Source: Leptobrachium leishanense (Eukaryota > Chordata > Amphibia > Anura > Megophryidae). From it: a stretch of 64,000 bases of DNA. The DNA is taken from the NCBI GenBank assembly GCA_009667805.1, contig CM019072.1:38123519-38187518 (forward strand), written 5' to 3'. The stretch's first letter is position 1. Each line of letters opens with the position of its first letter. The notes beneath the pieces are model-generated. The model made no database searches and was not told where the DNA came from. It saw only the letters and a program-made list of their open reading frames with translations. Below, one piece after another: positions 55,376 through 64,000 of the stretch. Made by a program: the position numbers and the translations under genes.

Positions 55376-56424
55376 ATCGTTGGTTCTGCCAGAGCATGGC
55401 CTTTCCAACAATACCAAACATGACCATGTAAAAAAAAATTAAAAAAAAATTCAAATTAAAAATAAAAATATATATATATTTTAAAAAAAATAAACAAGAT
55501 TTTTTTTTTGCTTTTACTTTGTTAATGCAGCAATATTGTTCCCATTTCAATTATAATGTGAACAATGATGCTGCAATAACGATTTTTGTATGCAGTGTGT
55601 TTGTTAAAAATAGCAAAATTTTCCCCCAAAAAAAATGTAACGAGTCCCCATTTCTAATTTTTTTAACAAGTGCACCCCATAGAAAATATAACCGCAAATG
55701 CTCGCATGTTAAAATGTGAAAAAAAACACTTTACACATTGTAAATTATTGAAAATTCAAATTTTATTGCATTTTTTGTTATAATATACAGACAGGACATA
55801 ACGTATACATATGATAATGACATATTATGAATCTGCCGAGTCTGCCAGAAAGAACGATATTTATAATATGTCTGGGTTATATATCAAAATATGAAGTTAT
55901 ACGTATCTGGTAGCGCGATGGTAATCGCTTCTCCGGACTCAGGTGTCTCTCATATTATATATCATCCACATGGATTATATAAAAAGGAAGCAAAGATACA
56001 TATAATAGTGCAGGGTGTATTAATACAATATTTGTAAATGCTATAAGATTATCCAACTCACAAATACAGAGCCCTATCACTGGCTCTGAGTGGTTAGATG
56101 CATCTGGGTTATTTTTCTTCTTTTTGTTCCAAAGGTGACCCACACCTTATACAGTAAATAACTTCTCTTATTCGTCGGATATAGGAGAAAACATAGAGAC
56201 AAAGGAACTTCTTTGTGCAGATCAACCGATAAAATTCGTAAATAATACAAGTGGAGTGTCAACTCACATTTGGTGGAGCTTTTATCCAAGCTCTAGGAGA
56301 TATGGCCTGTGGATTTGTCAGTGGGTCAAATCCACGAAAAGCCCAAAAGATTCCAGGACATGGAGGTAAATGAATAAAAAAACTTTAATAAACCATAAAA
56401 TAATATAAAAATATATTAAATCTG

Positions 56425-56490
56425 GATCAACCAGATAGCCAGGACGCGTTTTGCCGCGCACTGCGGCTTCCTCAGCTGGTTTACAGGATA
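56425..56490 (-). ncRNA. Hammerhead-ribozyme-like motif in Penelope-like 3' region
   Basis: The minus strand reads ccag, ctgagga (core box with one change from CUGAUGA), perfect 5-bp stem II gccgc/gcggc, aaaa in place of the GAAA box, then cgcGTC and ctgg, which pairs with ccag as stem I. Hammerheads in pseudo-LTRs are known in Penelope-like elements. The two core changes predict loss of activity. Confidence 0.6.
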
Positions 56491-57394
56491 GTATACAGTG
56501 TTGGTATAAATAGTACCCTTAATTAAAATGAAATTACCCCCCATGTCCAAAATCGTCAATTGGCGTGCGTTCCACGCCTCTATCGCAAGACCTCCGATGT
56601 GCGCCGCCATTTTGCGCATGCGCTCTGGTGTTCTATGCTTTCCAATTAGTACTTCCGGTGTCCTCCGTTCTCTTCTCGCTGTATTTGATCGTTCCAAAAG
56701 GATCTCTCTAACGGATATAATTATCTACAAGTGGCACCATAATGAAGATAAATATCAGCGCCAATTATCCATTGATACATTATATAGCCACAAACCTTCT
56801 TACAATGCATACAATATGGGAAACTATTGTGGGTGGTTATATTCTTTTGAGTTCTAATATAAAGGAGATGTAATTAGAAGGTGGGAGAATGAAGAGACCA
56901 ACCATTCATTCCCAAAAGGATTCTTTTCTTAATTTAACAATGAGTGGAGATAATTTATTAATGATAAATGGATATATTATGTAAATAGGAATGTTCATAG
57001 TGAAAACCAACTTCACCATTATGTGAAAATAACTATTGTAATGTGAGAAGTAGGGTGTACATTTATAAAAATATATAAAAAATATTGCGTGCAACATGAT
57101 CTTATCAGTGTTAGTAACACTAAAAAATGACTGTAACGCAAGTATATAATAAAAAATCCTTTTTTATATAAAAAATTGATATGAGTATAATATAAATATG
57201 AAATAAATAGAAAACGTGAACTGTATTTCTATATATTTGATTTATTAGTTTATTATAAATAGTGAATGAGTACAGTAGATTCTCCCATATAGTATACAGA
57301 AAGAAAATCTATACAAATGATTCTATAGAAGTGTTACAAAAAGTGAATGACCTCAAAGTCATCATTTAAACCATTGGGTACTAAAGTTCCATTT

Positions 57395-57922
57395 TCAAAA
57401 ATGAATCTCTTTCCCCAACCTCTTTATTAGGTCTTCTTCCACATCTCTCTTTTTAACCTGTTTGATGGCCCAAAATTTTATACCTAAAGGTGAACTATTA
57501 TGTTTGTTTTTAAAATGCAGGCAAACTGAATGTTTTTCAAAGCCATTCTTCACATTTCTCGCGTGCTCGGCAATCCTGACATTTAAAGCTCTTTTTGTAC
57601 GGCCAACGTATCTTAGGCCGCACGGGCATTCGAGCATATAGATAATATTTTTCGAACAGCAATTCAGAACCCCACCTATTTTGACACTCTGGTTGCATTT
57701 TTGATTAGTGTAGGAGTTAATAAAATCCTTTTTATTTCCAGTAGATCTGCAGGCCAGACACTGGCCGCATTGGTAGAAACCTTCTTTTAAACCAAAGAAA
57801 CCTCTAGTTGTATCGTTCCTTTTAGTCTTACTATGAACTAGATTAGTTTTTAAACTTTTGGTTCCTCTAAATCCTACCCTAGGTGTTGTTCCTACATATT
57901 CTTTTAACTCACCATCATTCAT
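57395..57922 (-). pseudogene. Penelope-like GIY-YIG endonuclease domain
   Basis: 176-codon open piece, the C-terminal part of the Penelope protein. A Cys-rich linker (C52-x2-C55, C58) is followed by the GIY-YIG core: IIYMLEC (93-99), LRYVGRT (103-109), the catalytic Arg in ALNVRIAEH (112-120) and an acidic EEDLIKRLGKE near 162-172. It nicks target DNA for priming. The core looks intact. It is separated from RT by stops at 57923-58015, so the polyprotein as a whole is broken. Confidence 0.93.
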
Positions 57923-58015
57923 TAGAATATGCCAATGTTTTTTTTAAAAATAATTTTTTAATTTCTTTTGCTTTGTTATTATAATCACAAATAAAGAGGA
58001 TTTCTTGTTCTCCTT

Positions 58016-59077
58016 TCACCATTTTTGGCTTATACATAAGTAGTTTGTTGCATTCTTCTTGTAGTACATTGGAAATGGTATATAATCTAGATCTAATTCT
58101 TTATATCCCTTTTCTACAAAATCCTTTTTAAGGGTGTCTGCTTGTTTTTTAAAAATCTCTATATCTGTACAATTACGTCTTAAGCGGGTAAATTGTCCCT
58201 TGGGGACCCCCTTCAGCCACAAAGGGTGGTGACAGCTTGTATATTCAATGTAAGTGTTAGTATCAACTTCCTTGAAGAATGTTTTAGATTTTATATGGTC
58301 GCCCTCTCTGTAGATCTCTAGATCTAAAAATCTGACCTTGTCAGAACTCCAACTTTTATCTAGTGTGATACCCCATTCTGTATTATCCAGACTTTTAAGA
58401 AAAATGTGTAAACTCTCCTCTCCTCCTCTCCAAACGAAAAATAAATCGTCGATGTATCGCTTATATGACAGCAAGTTTCCCTGCGCCCAGCTACGCAAAC
58501 CGTACACGAACCTGGTTTCCCAACCCGACATGTATAGGTTGGCGTAGCTGGGTGCAAATTTCGTGCCCATATTTGTACCCTTATATTGAACGTAATAGTC
58601 CTCTTCAAACCTAATTGTGATTTAATATAAACTTAACACTTTCTATGATAAAGGATCTTTGGTCTCTCTCTATAGGAATATATTCAGATATTTCTTCTTC
58701 TAGTATGGTTAATCCCATACCATGTGGTATAATACTATAAAGTGCATTTACATCACATGTTACCATAATATCGCCATTTTGCCAGTCTAGTTCTTCTAAC
58801 ATTTGTAACATGTTCAAAGTATCCTTAAGATATGACGGAATTAATTGAACAATGGGTTGAAGGAGTGGGGTCGACATATTCTGATAGGTGGCTAGTTATT
58901 GAGTCTATGCCGGCCACTATAGGTCTTCCAGGGGGGTTTTAACGGATTTTTATGGATTTTTGGTAAAATGTAGAGATAGGGTGTCTTAGTGTATTCCATT
59001 AATAGGTATTCAAACTCTGATTTATTAAGGATACCTTTCTCTCTTCCCTCATGAAGTAGGGATTCAATTAGAAACAA
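58016..59077 (-). pseudogene. Penelope-like reverse transcriptase
   Basis: Three pieces in shifting phase. 58892-59077 has YLYILPKIHKNP. 58611-58877 has VTCDVNALYSIIPH (motif A, first catalytic Asp). 58016-58570 has MGTKFAPSYANLYM and the YIDD box (residues 39-42), with a thumb-like continuation including FLDLEIYR. Penelope RTs are related to telomerase RT. Frame breaks near 58590 and 58885. The N terminus upstream of 59077 is lost. Confidence 0.93.
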
Positions 59078-59107
59078 ACTTGAATCCCTACTTCATGAGG
59101 GAAGAAA
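59046..59107. repeat. Perfect 25-bp inverted repeat at the 5' edge of the Penelope-like element
   Basis: cttccctcatgaagtagggattcaa-type arm at 59046-59070 is exactly reversed and complemented at 59083-59107, with a 12-base loop. The arm belongs to the RT coding sequence, so this is a copied-back 5' end. Confidence 0.93.
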
Positions 59108-59464
59108 CCTCTATACATCTGGTTTGGCATTGGGATACGGGTGTTGGCACATGTTTGGGCGCTTACCATCTTCTTCTGCAATATATCAAAATATGGCTTC
59201 AAAACGCGGTTAAACATGATGAGCGAAAGTGGTAAAAATTACCTCAGCACAGAGGTGTGAAAAGCCTCAGCAGCGAAAGGGTTAATATAGGACCGCATGG
59301 TCCACCCCTGCACTCTTCCACAATACCACAGAGGGGTTACTGTATGATGGCACTTGCTGGCCTGCCACCAAAGGCACAATATTTGGGTGCACTGCCACTG
59401 ACGCCTGTACCAGATTCATATCCTCAGAGGGGTTACTGTGTGACGGCACTGTTGCCGACTCTAA

Positions 59465-59850
59465 GGCTGGGGTCAGACAAGCGTAGTGTTCACGTCCGTG
59501 ATTACGCCTAAAAGTACGTCCGTGATAGCATGAAAGAAAGCCCATCGGAGCCCTCTACACGAAGTACGTCCTCACTGAACTAAGGACGCACAATGGCCAC
59601 GGCCCACGGACGCAAGGCAGGCAAGAACGTACAACCTCTAGAACGGTCGCACAAAGTGTGCTGCGTCCGCAACGTCTGCATCGCTTTGTGTGTGAGTGAT
59701 GGAACGTGGTCAGATGGACTGCATTTATACGTCCAGCATTTTTCACGGACAAAATGGTTTTGCTTTTTATTTTATTTTCCCTCCTACATCCGTCAAAATA
59801 TACGTCAGTGAAAAAAAGTCCGTAGAAATCACGCTTGTCTGACCCTAGCC
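59465..59850. mobile_element. PIF/Harbinger-like MITE with TAA target duplication
   Basis: Ends ggctggggtcagac and gtctgaccctagcc. TAA at 59462-59464 and 59851-59853. The empty site is seen in the first hAT copy at 37355-37366 (gacactaatggc). Interior rich in acgtccgt and acggac words. Confidence 0.93.
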
Positions 59851-60424
59851 TAAAGGCCCAATTTTAAAGCATCTATTGTTACTTTCATCCAAAGCCTGCA
59901 TAAGTTTCACCATAATTTAGCCAAAAAAATCACTAAACTTGTTCTGCGCATCCTAAAATGTCTTTTCATACAGGCTGCCGCCCCAAGCAGTTGTTTATGA
60001 ATAGATTAAAGGAAAAGCATTTACCGTCATTTGAAATGTAATTTTTTTGTTTTTAAATGTTTCTATACATCCTACAAATCCACCACTTCACGGGCAGGTT
60101 ATGGGGACCTCCTAGTCACGATATTTGAAGGAATTTTTCATTTTTATTTTTTTAACCCTTATTTCATGGAAAATTCACTGTTCTTTTAAAAACGTCTTTT
60201 TTTAAACTTTTTGTCCTTGTTTCCTGTCCCCAGGGCACTACCCCCATACACCTTTTATGGCAAATATCTTGCATATATGCCCTCTTGGAGGGCACTCTAA
60301 AAATCAAACTTTTGACTCCCATTGACTTGCATTGAGTTCGGTTCGTGTTCGCGTTTGAACTCGAACTTTTGAAATTGTTCGAGTTTGAGTGCGAACCGAA
60401 CACGGGGGTGTTCGGCTCATCCAT

Positions 60425-60563
60425 AATGTGCAGGCAATTCGCCAGGATTTGGCGAATTGCCTGCTCTCTGGATAGCCGAATGGCCAAGAAAGGTAACTGA
60501 ATGCTGAAAATCAGCGTTTGGTTACCTTTCTCCAGCAATTCGGATCTCTTTGAATTACCCTGT
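60425..60563. mobile_element. MITE fragment, GGGTTATTC family
   Basis: Hairpin gcaggcaattcgcc/ggcgaattgcctgc at 60429-60463 and end ggatctctttgaattaccct match this family. Left end lost. Confidence 0.75.
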
Positions 60564-60565
60564 AG

Positions 60566-60998
60566 GTCTTACCGACCGGATGGGGTAGAATTTCGCATTT
60601 CTAGACGTACGAAATCTTTGTCCACTACCGTATTTTATCCGGCCTTCCCGACATCACCCTTATTGTGTCCAGTCCTCTGCCTCCACCAGTACGAGACAGT
60701 CACGGCGTCTCTCCGTGCTACCCTATCTGGCCCTCTGTTCATTTCTCTGCGCCGTCCTTTCTGCCCAGTGTCCTCTGCCACCCTAGCTCGGTGGATGCGA
60801 TGGTTGATGATGCTCACAGGTATTGATGGCTCTATTTCCGGTGCCCATTCAGCTCGGGGGGCCATGGCTTCTAGGGCTTTCGCGGTGGGCTGTCGCTTGG
60901 AGGACATTATGAGGGTGGCAGATTGGTCCAGGGAATCCACCTTCAGGGATTTTTATTTCCGACCTGAGCTACATTGGTCAGCTGCCATTTTGCCTTAA
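60566..60998 (+). pseudogene. DIRS-like tyrosine recombinase, C-terminal catalytic part
   Basis: The frame from about 60566 to 60998 has the HxxR motif in GAHSARGAMAS (H at about 60847) and the nucleophile Tyr in STFRDFYFRP (about 60950), at the spacing of DIRS recombinases. SRESTFRDFY is a typical end. The N-terminal half with the first catalytic Arg and the RT are missing, replaced by nested elements. The enzyme would integrate a circular cDNA. The stop is followed directly by the inverted end region. Confidence 0.88.
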
Positions 60999-61009
60999 GC
61001 TTTGAACTG

Positions 61010-61665
61010 GCATAATAATAGGAGCCTCCGTGTCTTGTAATAAAATTCCTGATTTCCCTAGTAAATTATGACGGGAAATCGTAATTTTATTAAAGACAAA
61101 AGGAGGCGAGTATTATTCCCGCCCTGTTTTCCCTCCCATGTATAGGTTATCCGGAGACTCCGGACCTTTTGGGACTGTAGCTCGGTGGGCTCTGTCTTAT
61201 TGTGCTGTCATATCTCTGATTAGGACCTTGAATTCTATGTGCATCTGTTGATATGCGTGGTTGTAACTTTTGCTTTCTCTCTCATTTCAGCTCAGTAATT
61301 TGTCTCCTCCCTGCGGGATCTTGAAGGACCTGTTGTCCGTTGGTTCCAGTTGTTCATGGTTCTTTTTTTGTTTCCATTCTTCAGTTTGAATTCTTCATAT
61401 GGAACCTGGATCTCGAAGTTTGTTGATTATCTCCTCACACCAAGAAAAGAGGAAGCTGCATAGGACTGGGGAGACCTTTATGCTCTTGGGAGAGACCACT
61501 GTAACCTGTGCGGGGAGTGCCCCTGACACATGCTAATGTTAAAAGTTTTTTTCTTGCTGCTGGAAGTGTTAAATAAAGAGATTTGGCATAATAATAGTCT
61601 CCTCCTTTGGTCTATAATAAAATTATGACTTCCCGTCATAATTTACTAGGGAAATTAGGAATTGC
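61010..61665. repeat. DIRS-like right end and internal complementary region
   Basis: 61017-61105 (ggagcctccgtgtcttgtaa, ctagtaaattatgacgggaa) is inverted at 61585-61665 (tcccgtcataatttactagg). Part of the first segment is also the inverted copy of the left end at 52949. Confidence 0.85.
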
Positions 61666-61935
61666 ATTCTATAAAGAAGTAAAGGTATAGATCAAGGGTC
61701 GCAGTGGATGTGATTTATTTGGATTTTGCACAAACCTTCGACACAGTTCACACGAGAGGTTACTATTTAAATTAAGAAAAATTGGTCTAGTTGAAAATTC
61801 TTCTTCTTGCATAGAAAACTGGCTAAAGGATAGGGTACAGCGAGTGGTCATAAATAGAACGTTTTCAAGATGGACGCCAGTGGTAAGTGGTGTCCCTCAG
61901 GGGTCTGTTATAGGACCAATTCTATTCAATCTATT

Positions 61936-62394
61936 TATTAGAGATGTGCATTCGTTTCGGAAAAATTCAGAATTTGTAACAAAATTTGATAATTCGTAGT
62001 TCGGAAGTACTTCCGAATAATGAATCGATACGATACGAATTCGAAATGAAAAGAAATAGTATATAACAAATTTATTTTGTTTTACACTGTGTCATCATCA
62101 TAAAAGAAAAATTGGAATAATTGATATCAACTATCGAATTTGAAATGAACTATCGAATTGATATCAACTATCGGATTTGAAATGAACTATCGAATTGATA
62201 TCAACTATCGGATTTGAAATGAACTATCAAATACATATCAACTATCGAATTGATATATGAAATTCGATTCGATACGAAATCGATACGAAATCGATACGAG
62301 AAATTTAACGAAATACGAAACAAAATTAGTTACGAAATTCCAAAAACAAAATTATTTAAAAATGGAACGAAATGAAACTAAACTAAACACATTT
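61936..62394. mobile_element. hAT-like MITE, agagatgtgcattcg end
   Basis: Left end agagatgtgcattcgtttcg resembles the MITE at 18999 (tagggatgtgcgtttcgg). The right end (aaacacattttt) is diverged. Interior is AT-rich with tandem gaactatcgaattgatatca copies (62140-62240). No clear TSD. Confidence 0.6.
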
Positions 62395-62439
62395 TTCAGC
62401 AAAGCAGGAGAAGGATTTGGGAATAATCATAAACTTTAA

Positions 62440-63676
62440 CCCTTTCGCTGCTGAGGCTTTTCACACCTCTGTGCTGAGGTCATTTTTACCGGTTTTGCTC
62501 ATCATGTTTAAACGTGTTTTGAAGGCTTATTTTAGTATATGACCCAGACATATTATATATCGTTCTTTCCGTCAGACTCGGTAGATTCATAATATGTCAT
62601 TATTATATGTATACGTTATGTCATGTCTGTATATTATAACAAAAAATGCAATAAAATATGTATTTTCAATAATTTACAACGTGTAAAGTGTTTTTTTTCA
62701 CATTTTAACATGCGAGCAATTGCGGTTATATTTTGTATGGGGTGCGCTTGTTAAAAAAATTAGAGATGGGGTTTCGTTACATTTTCTTTTGGGGAAAATT
62801 ACACGATTTTTAACAATCGCACCGCATACAAAAATCGTTAGTGCAGCATCATTGTTCACATTATAATTGAAATGGGAACAATATTGCTGCATTAACAAAC
62901 CAAAAAAAAGAAAACAAAAATGTTTCTTTTTTTTATATAATTTTTTTTAAAATATATTTTTATTTTTATTTTTAATTTTTATTTTTTTTTTAAAACTTTT
63001 TTCACTGTAGTGTTTGGTATCGTTGGAACGGCCATGCTCTGGCCGATCCAACCATACCAAACAATAACCCCTAGCTGCCACGGATCGGGAGATAGGGAGT
63101 TCATTGGAACTCCCTATCTCCACCGTTGGTGGCAGTTAGGGGTTAACTCTAGGACTGGCATCATCGTGCTATGCACGATGACGCCAGTCCTCAGGGGGAG
63201 TTCCCGGAGGCTTGGACAACATCCAAGATGTCGGCCAGCTCCGGGAAAGGATCACGAACCGGCGCTTTTCAGCGCCGATTCGCGATCCAGCTCCCCAGGG
63301 GTTAATGCCAGGCACCATTTGGAAGGGCAGGCTGTGCCCTTCCAAATGGTGCCTGGGTTAACCCCCGCAATGCCGCCGATCGGGAGGGAGAGAGGTCTGA
63401 AGGACCTCCCCCCCTCCCTTTCAGGCGCCTCCTCCGCACATGCGGGGGGGCGCCTGAATTAGGTGTCATCGCGCTGCCGCGATGACACCTAATTTCAGCG
63501 GCTGCGGTTCCGGATGCTGGGCTGACATCGAGGATGTCAGCCCGCACCGGGGGGGCCAGCGATCGGCCGGAACCCGGCCGAACGCTGACCCCAAAGGGAG
63601 GACGCGCTCAGCGCGTCCTCCGCATACCAGCAGCCATGCGGAGGACGCGCTGAGCGCGTCCTCCGCATTGAAGTGG
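62440..63676. mobile_element. TTAA hairpin-array element, copy 2
   Basis: TTAA at 62436-62439 and 63677-63680 inside CR1 copy C. Inverted relative to copy 1: right-end sequence first (ccctttcgctgctgagg), A/T-rich middle, then the hairpin chain (63060-63676). 1,237 bp, uninterrupted, so it shows the full family structure. Ends ccctttcgctgctgag / ccacttcaatgcggag agree at 11 of about 16. Confidence 0.93.
63060..63676. repeat. Chain of hairpins (copy 2)
   Basis: Stems at about 63066-63142 (ctagctgcca/tggcagttag), 63098-63117, 63152-63190, 63213-63237 (weak), 63258-63285, 63308-63356, 63392-63410, 63458-63493, 63522-63545 and 63598-63668. The same stems as copy 1 in reverse order. Confidence 0.9.
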
Positions 63677-63828
63677 TTAAACTAAGTAACAATGCCCAAT
63701 GTCAAACAGCAGCCACCAAGGCCAGCAAGGTATTGGGATGCATTAATAGGGGAATTCACTCTAGGGATGAAAACATAATTTTGCCTCTTTATAAATTAAT
63801 GGTAAGACGCATGTTAAATATGTCAGGC

Positions 63829-64000
63829 AATGGGGGCGGAGCTAGCGCCCAACCAAGATGGCCGCGTGATCCCGGGGCTCCCGCACACCTAGCACCAAAG
63901 CCTCTGGTTTGAGCACCCCTGAGCCGATTTTTTTCTTTCCTAAAAGCCTCTTATAGCTCCAGCAGCATGCCAGCCTCCAAACCGCTAAAAAAAACGCGGC
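63829..64000 (+). mobile_element. L1-like LINE, 5' end (continues beyond window)
   Basis: A GC-rich 5' UTR start (gggggcggagctagcgccc) containing an aagatggccgcg motif is followed by the ATG at 63967 (MPASKPLKKT), matching the basic start of L1 ORF1. It interrupts CR1 copy C after aggcaat. Different 5' UTR from the L1 at 38994, so a different subfamily. Confidence 0.75.

Larger units (their letters stand above)
55894..59180 (-). mobile_element. Penelope-like retroelement, 15-bp TSD
   Basis: atatatcaaaatatg lies at 55879-55893 and 59181-59195. On the minus strand the order is RT (59077 to 58016) then GIY-YIG endonuclease (57922-57395), the defining order of GIY-YIG-bearing Penelope elements, then a non-coding 3' region with a hammerhead-like motif (56425-56485). 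The 5' end is truncated and carries a perfect 25-bp inverted repeat (59046-59107). Confidence 0.94.
54827..59281. mobile_element. TTAA hairpin-array element, copy 1, carrying a Penelope-like insertion
   Basis: TTAA at 54823-54826 and 59282-59285, exactly where the paralogous hAT satellite has a single TTAA (catttTTAAtattgg type). Left end ccacttggctgctatgg; right end cctcagcagcgaaaggg. The left 550 bp is a chain of hairpins, then an A/T-rich middle. A Penelope-like element (55894-59180) is inserted near the right end; without it the element is about 1.15 kb. Same family as 62440-63676 (inverted). No transposase; TTAA sites suggest a piggyBac or Kolobok source. Confidence 0.92.
54636..60424 (+). 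mobile_element. hAT transposon 3' part, second copy, split by TTAA element and MITE
   Basis: 54636-54822 (139-bp satellite), 59286-59461 (satellite) and 59851-60424 (3' end, gcgaaccgaacacgggggtg and ggctcatccata) together match 36600-37916 of the first copy. The breaks are at 54827-59281 (TTAA element) and 59465-59850 (MITE), and the first hAT copy shows both empty sites. The 5' half is absent. Confidence 0.9.
52949..61665 (+). mobile_element. DIRS-like tyrosine-recombinase retroelement, interior replaced by nested insertions
   Basis: Left end attttattacaagacacgga (52949) is the inverted copy of a segment at about 61020-61053, and that internal region is again inverted relative to the right end (61585-61665, cctcctttggtctataataa and tcataatttactaggg). 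An internal region complementary to both ends is the DIRS-1 signature. ORF1 (53374) and the recombinase C-terminus (60566-60995) remain; RT is absent. No TSD, as expected for recombinase-mediated insertion. It splits CR1 copy C. Confidence 0.78.
52797..63828 (+). mobile_element. CR1/L2-like LINE (copy C) split by DIRS, hAT-like MITE and TTAA element
   Basis: Pieces on the plus strand: 52803-52948 (RT, ISRNQHGFMKHRSCQTNL), 61666-61935 ([15 protein letters not shown], then [14 protein letters not shown] in other phases), 62395-62439 (GEGFGNNHKL) and 63681-63828 (NNAQCQTAATKASKVLGCIN). The gaps are the DIRS-like element (52949-61665), a hAT-like MITE (61936-62394) and a TTAA element (62440-63676). 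Several frame breaks in the pieces themselves. Confidence 0.82.

Noticed and set aside
55519..55719. 66-codon frame conserved in length between two TTAA-family copies (also 62698-62898, minus)
   Set aside because: Of 14 codon differences between the copies, about 12 change the amino acid, so there is no sign of protein-level selection, and the third copy lacks the region.
1..64000. Host protein-coding exons
   Set aside because: No frame outside mobile elements carries a recognisable domain, and no pair of frames has convincing splice-site context. The unassigned stretches (11626-12230, 25617-26059, 49861-50762) show none.

Overview
This 64 kb window looks like intergenic DNA from a large, transposon-rich vertebrate genome. 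An amphibian, probably a frog, is most likely. That is inferred from the co-occurrence of Ty3/gypsy, DIRS-like and Ngaro-like tyrosine-recombinase retroelements, Penelope-like, CR1/L2-like and L1/Tx1-like elements, Tc1/mariner, several hAT groups, and TTAA- and TTA/TAA-flanked elements, all in one short stretch. I see no host gene, tRNA, rRNA or CRISPR array. Nearly every long open frame belongs to a mobile element, and almost all are broken. The clear exception is an intact 344-residue Tc1 transposase at 21145-22179 (-).

Layout. 1-4401: a 5' part of a Ty3/gypsy element on the minus strand, running off the left edge. 4403-6049: two CR1/L2-like LINE fragments. 6300-11155: a decayed L1-like LINE interrupted by an Ngaro-like element (8161-10708). 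11160-20000: two Tc1 relics, a 203-bp tandem duplication, a hAT-type element with perfect 8-bp target-site duplication (TSD) (13187-14689), and a Tc1 copy split by three later insertions. 20392-22700: a foldback element split by the intact Tc1 (20927-22543). 23216-30800: one TTAA-family relic, two MITEs, a second hAT-type element (26068-27645) and a TTAA element with perfect 12-bp inverted ends (29535-30792). 30820-37916: a 7.1 kb hAT transposon with transposase relics and two subterminal satellite arrays, itself carrying two insertions. 38285-49860: a CR1-like LINE (minus) split by a 7.5 kb, structurally full-length L1-like LINE (38994-46500, inside a small TTA-flanked MITE), a 181-bp hAT MITE and a 2.6 kb hAT element. 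50771-52788: another hAT element. 52797-63828: a CR1-like LINE (plus) split by a DIRS-like element (52949-61665, itself stuffed with hAT, TTAA, Penelope-like and MITE insertions), by a hAT-like MITE and by a TTAA element (62440-63676). 63829-64000: the 5' end of another L1-like LINE.

The nesting is unusually readable. Many junctions show TSDs, and several insertions can be checked against an uninterrupted paralogue in the same window, which gives a relative order of events. The most interesting signals are: (1) a TTAA-flanked family with a chain of perfect hairpins whose stems change on both sides at once between copies; (2) hammerhead-ribozyme-like motifs in a Penelope-like element and in two insertions resembling it; (3) minisatellite modules shared between hAT-type elements with different ends; and (4) a near full-length L1 copy whose reverse transcriptase lost its catalytic aspartate pair.
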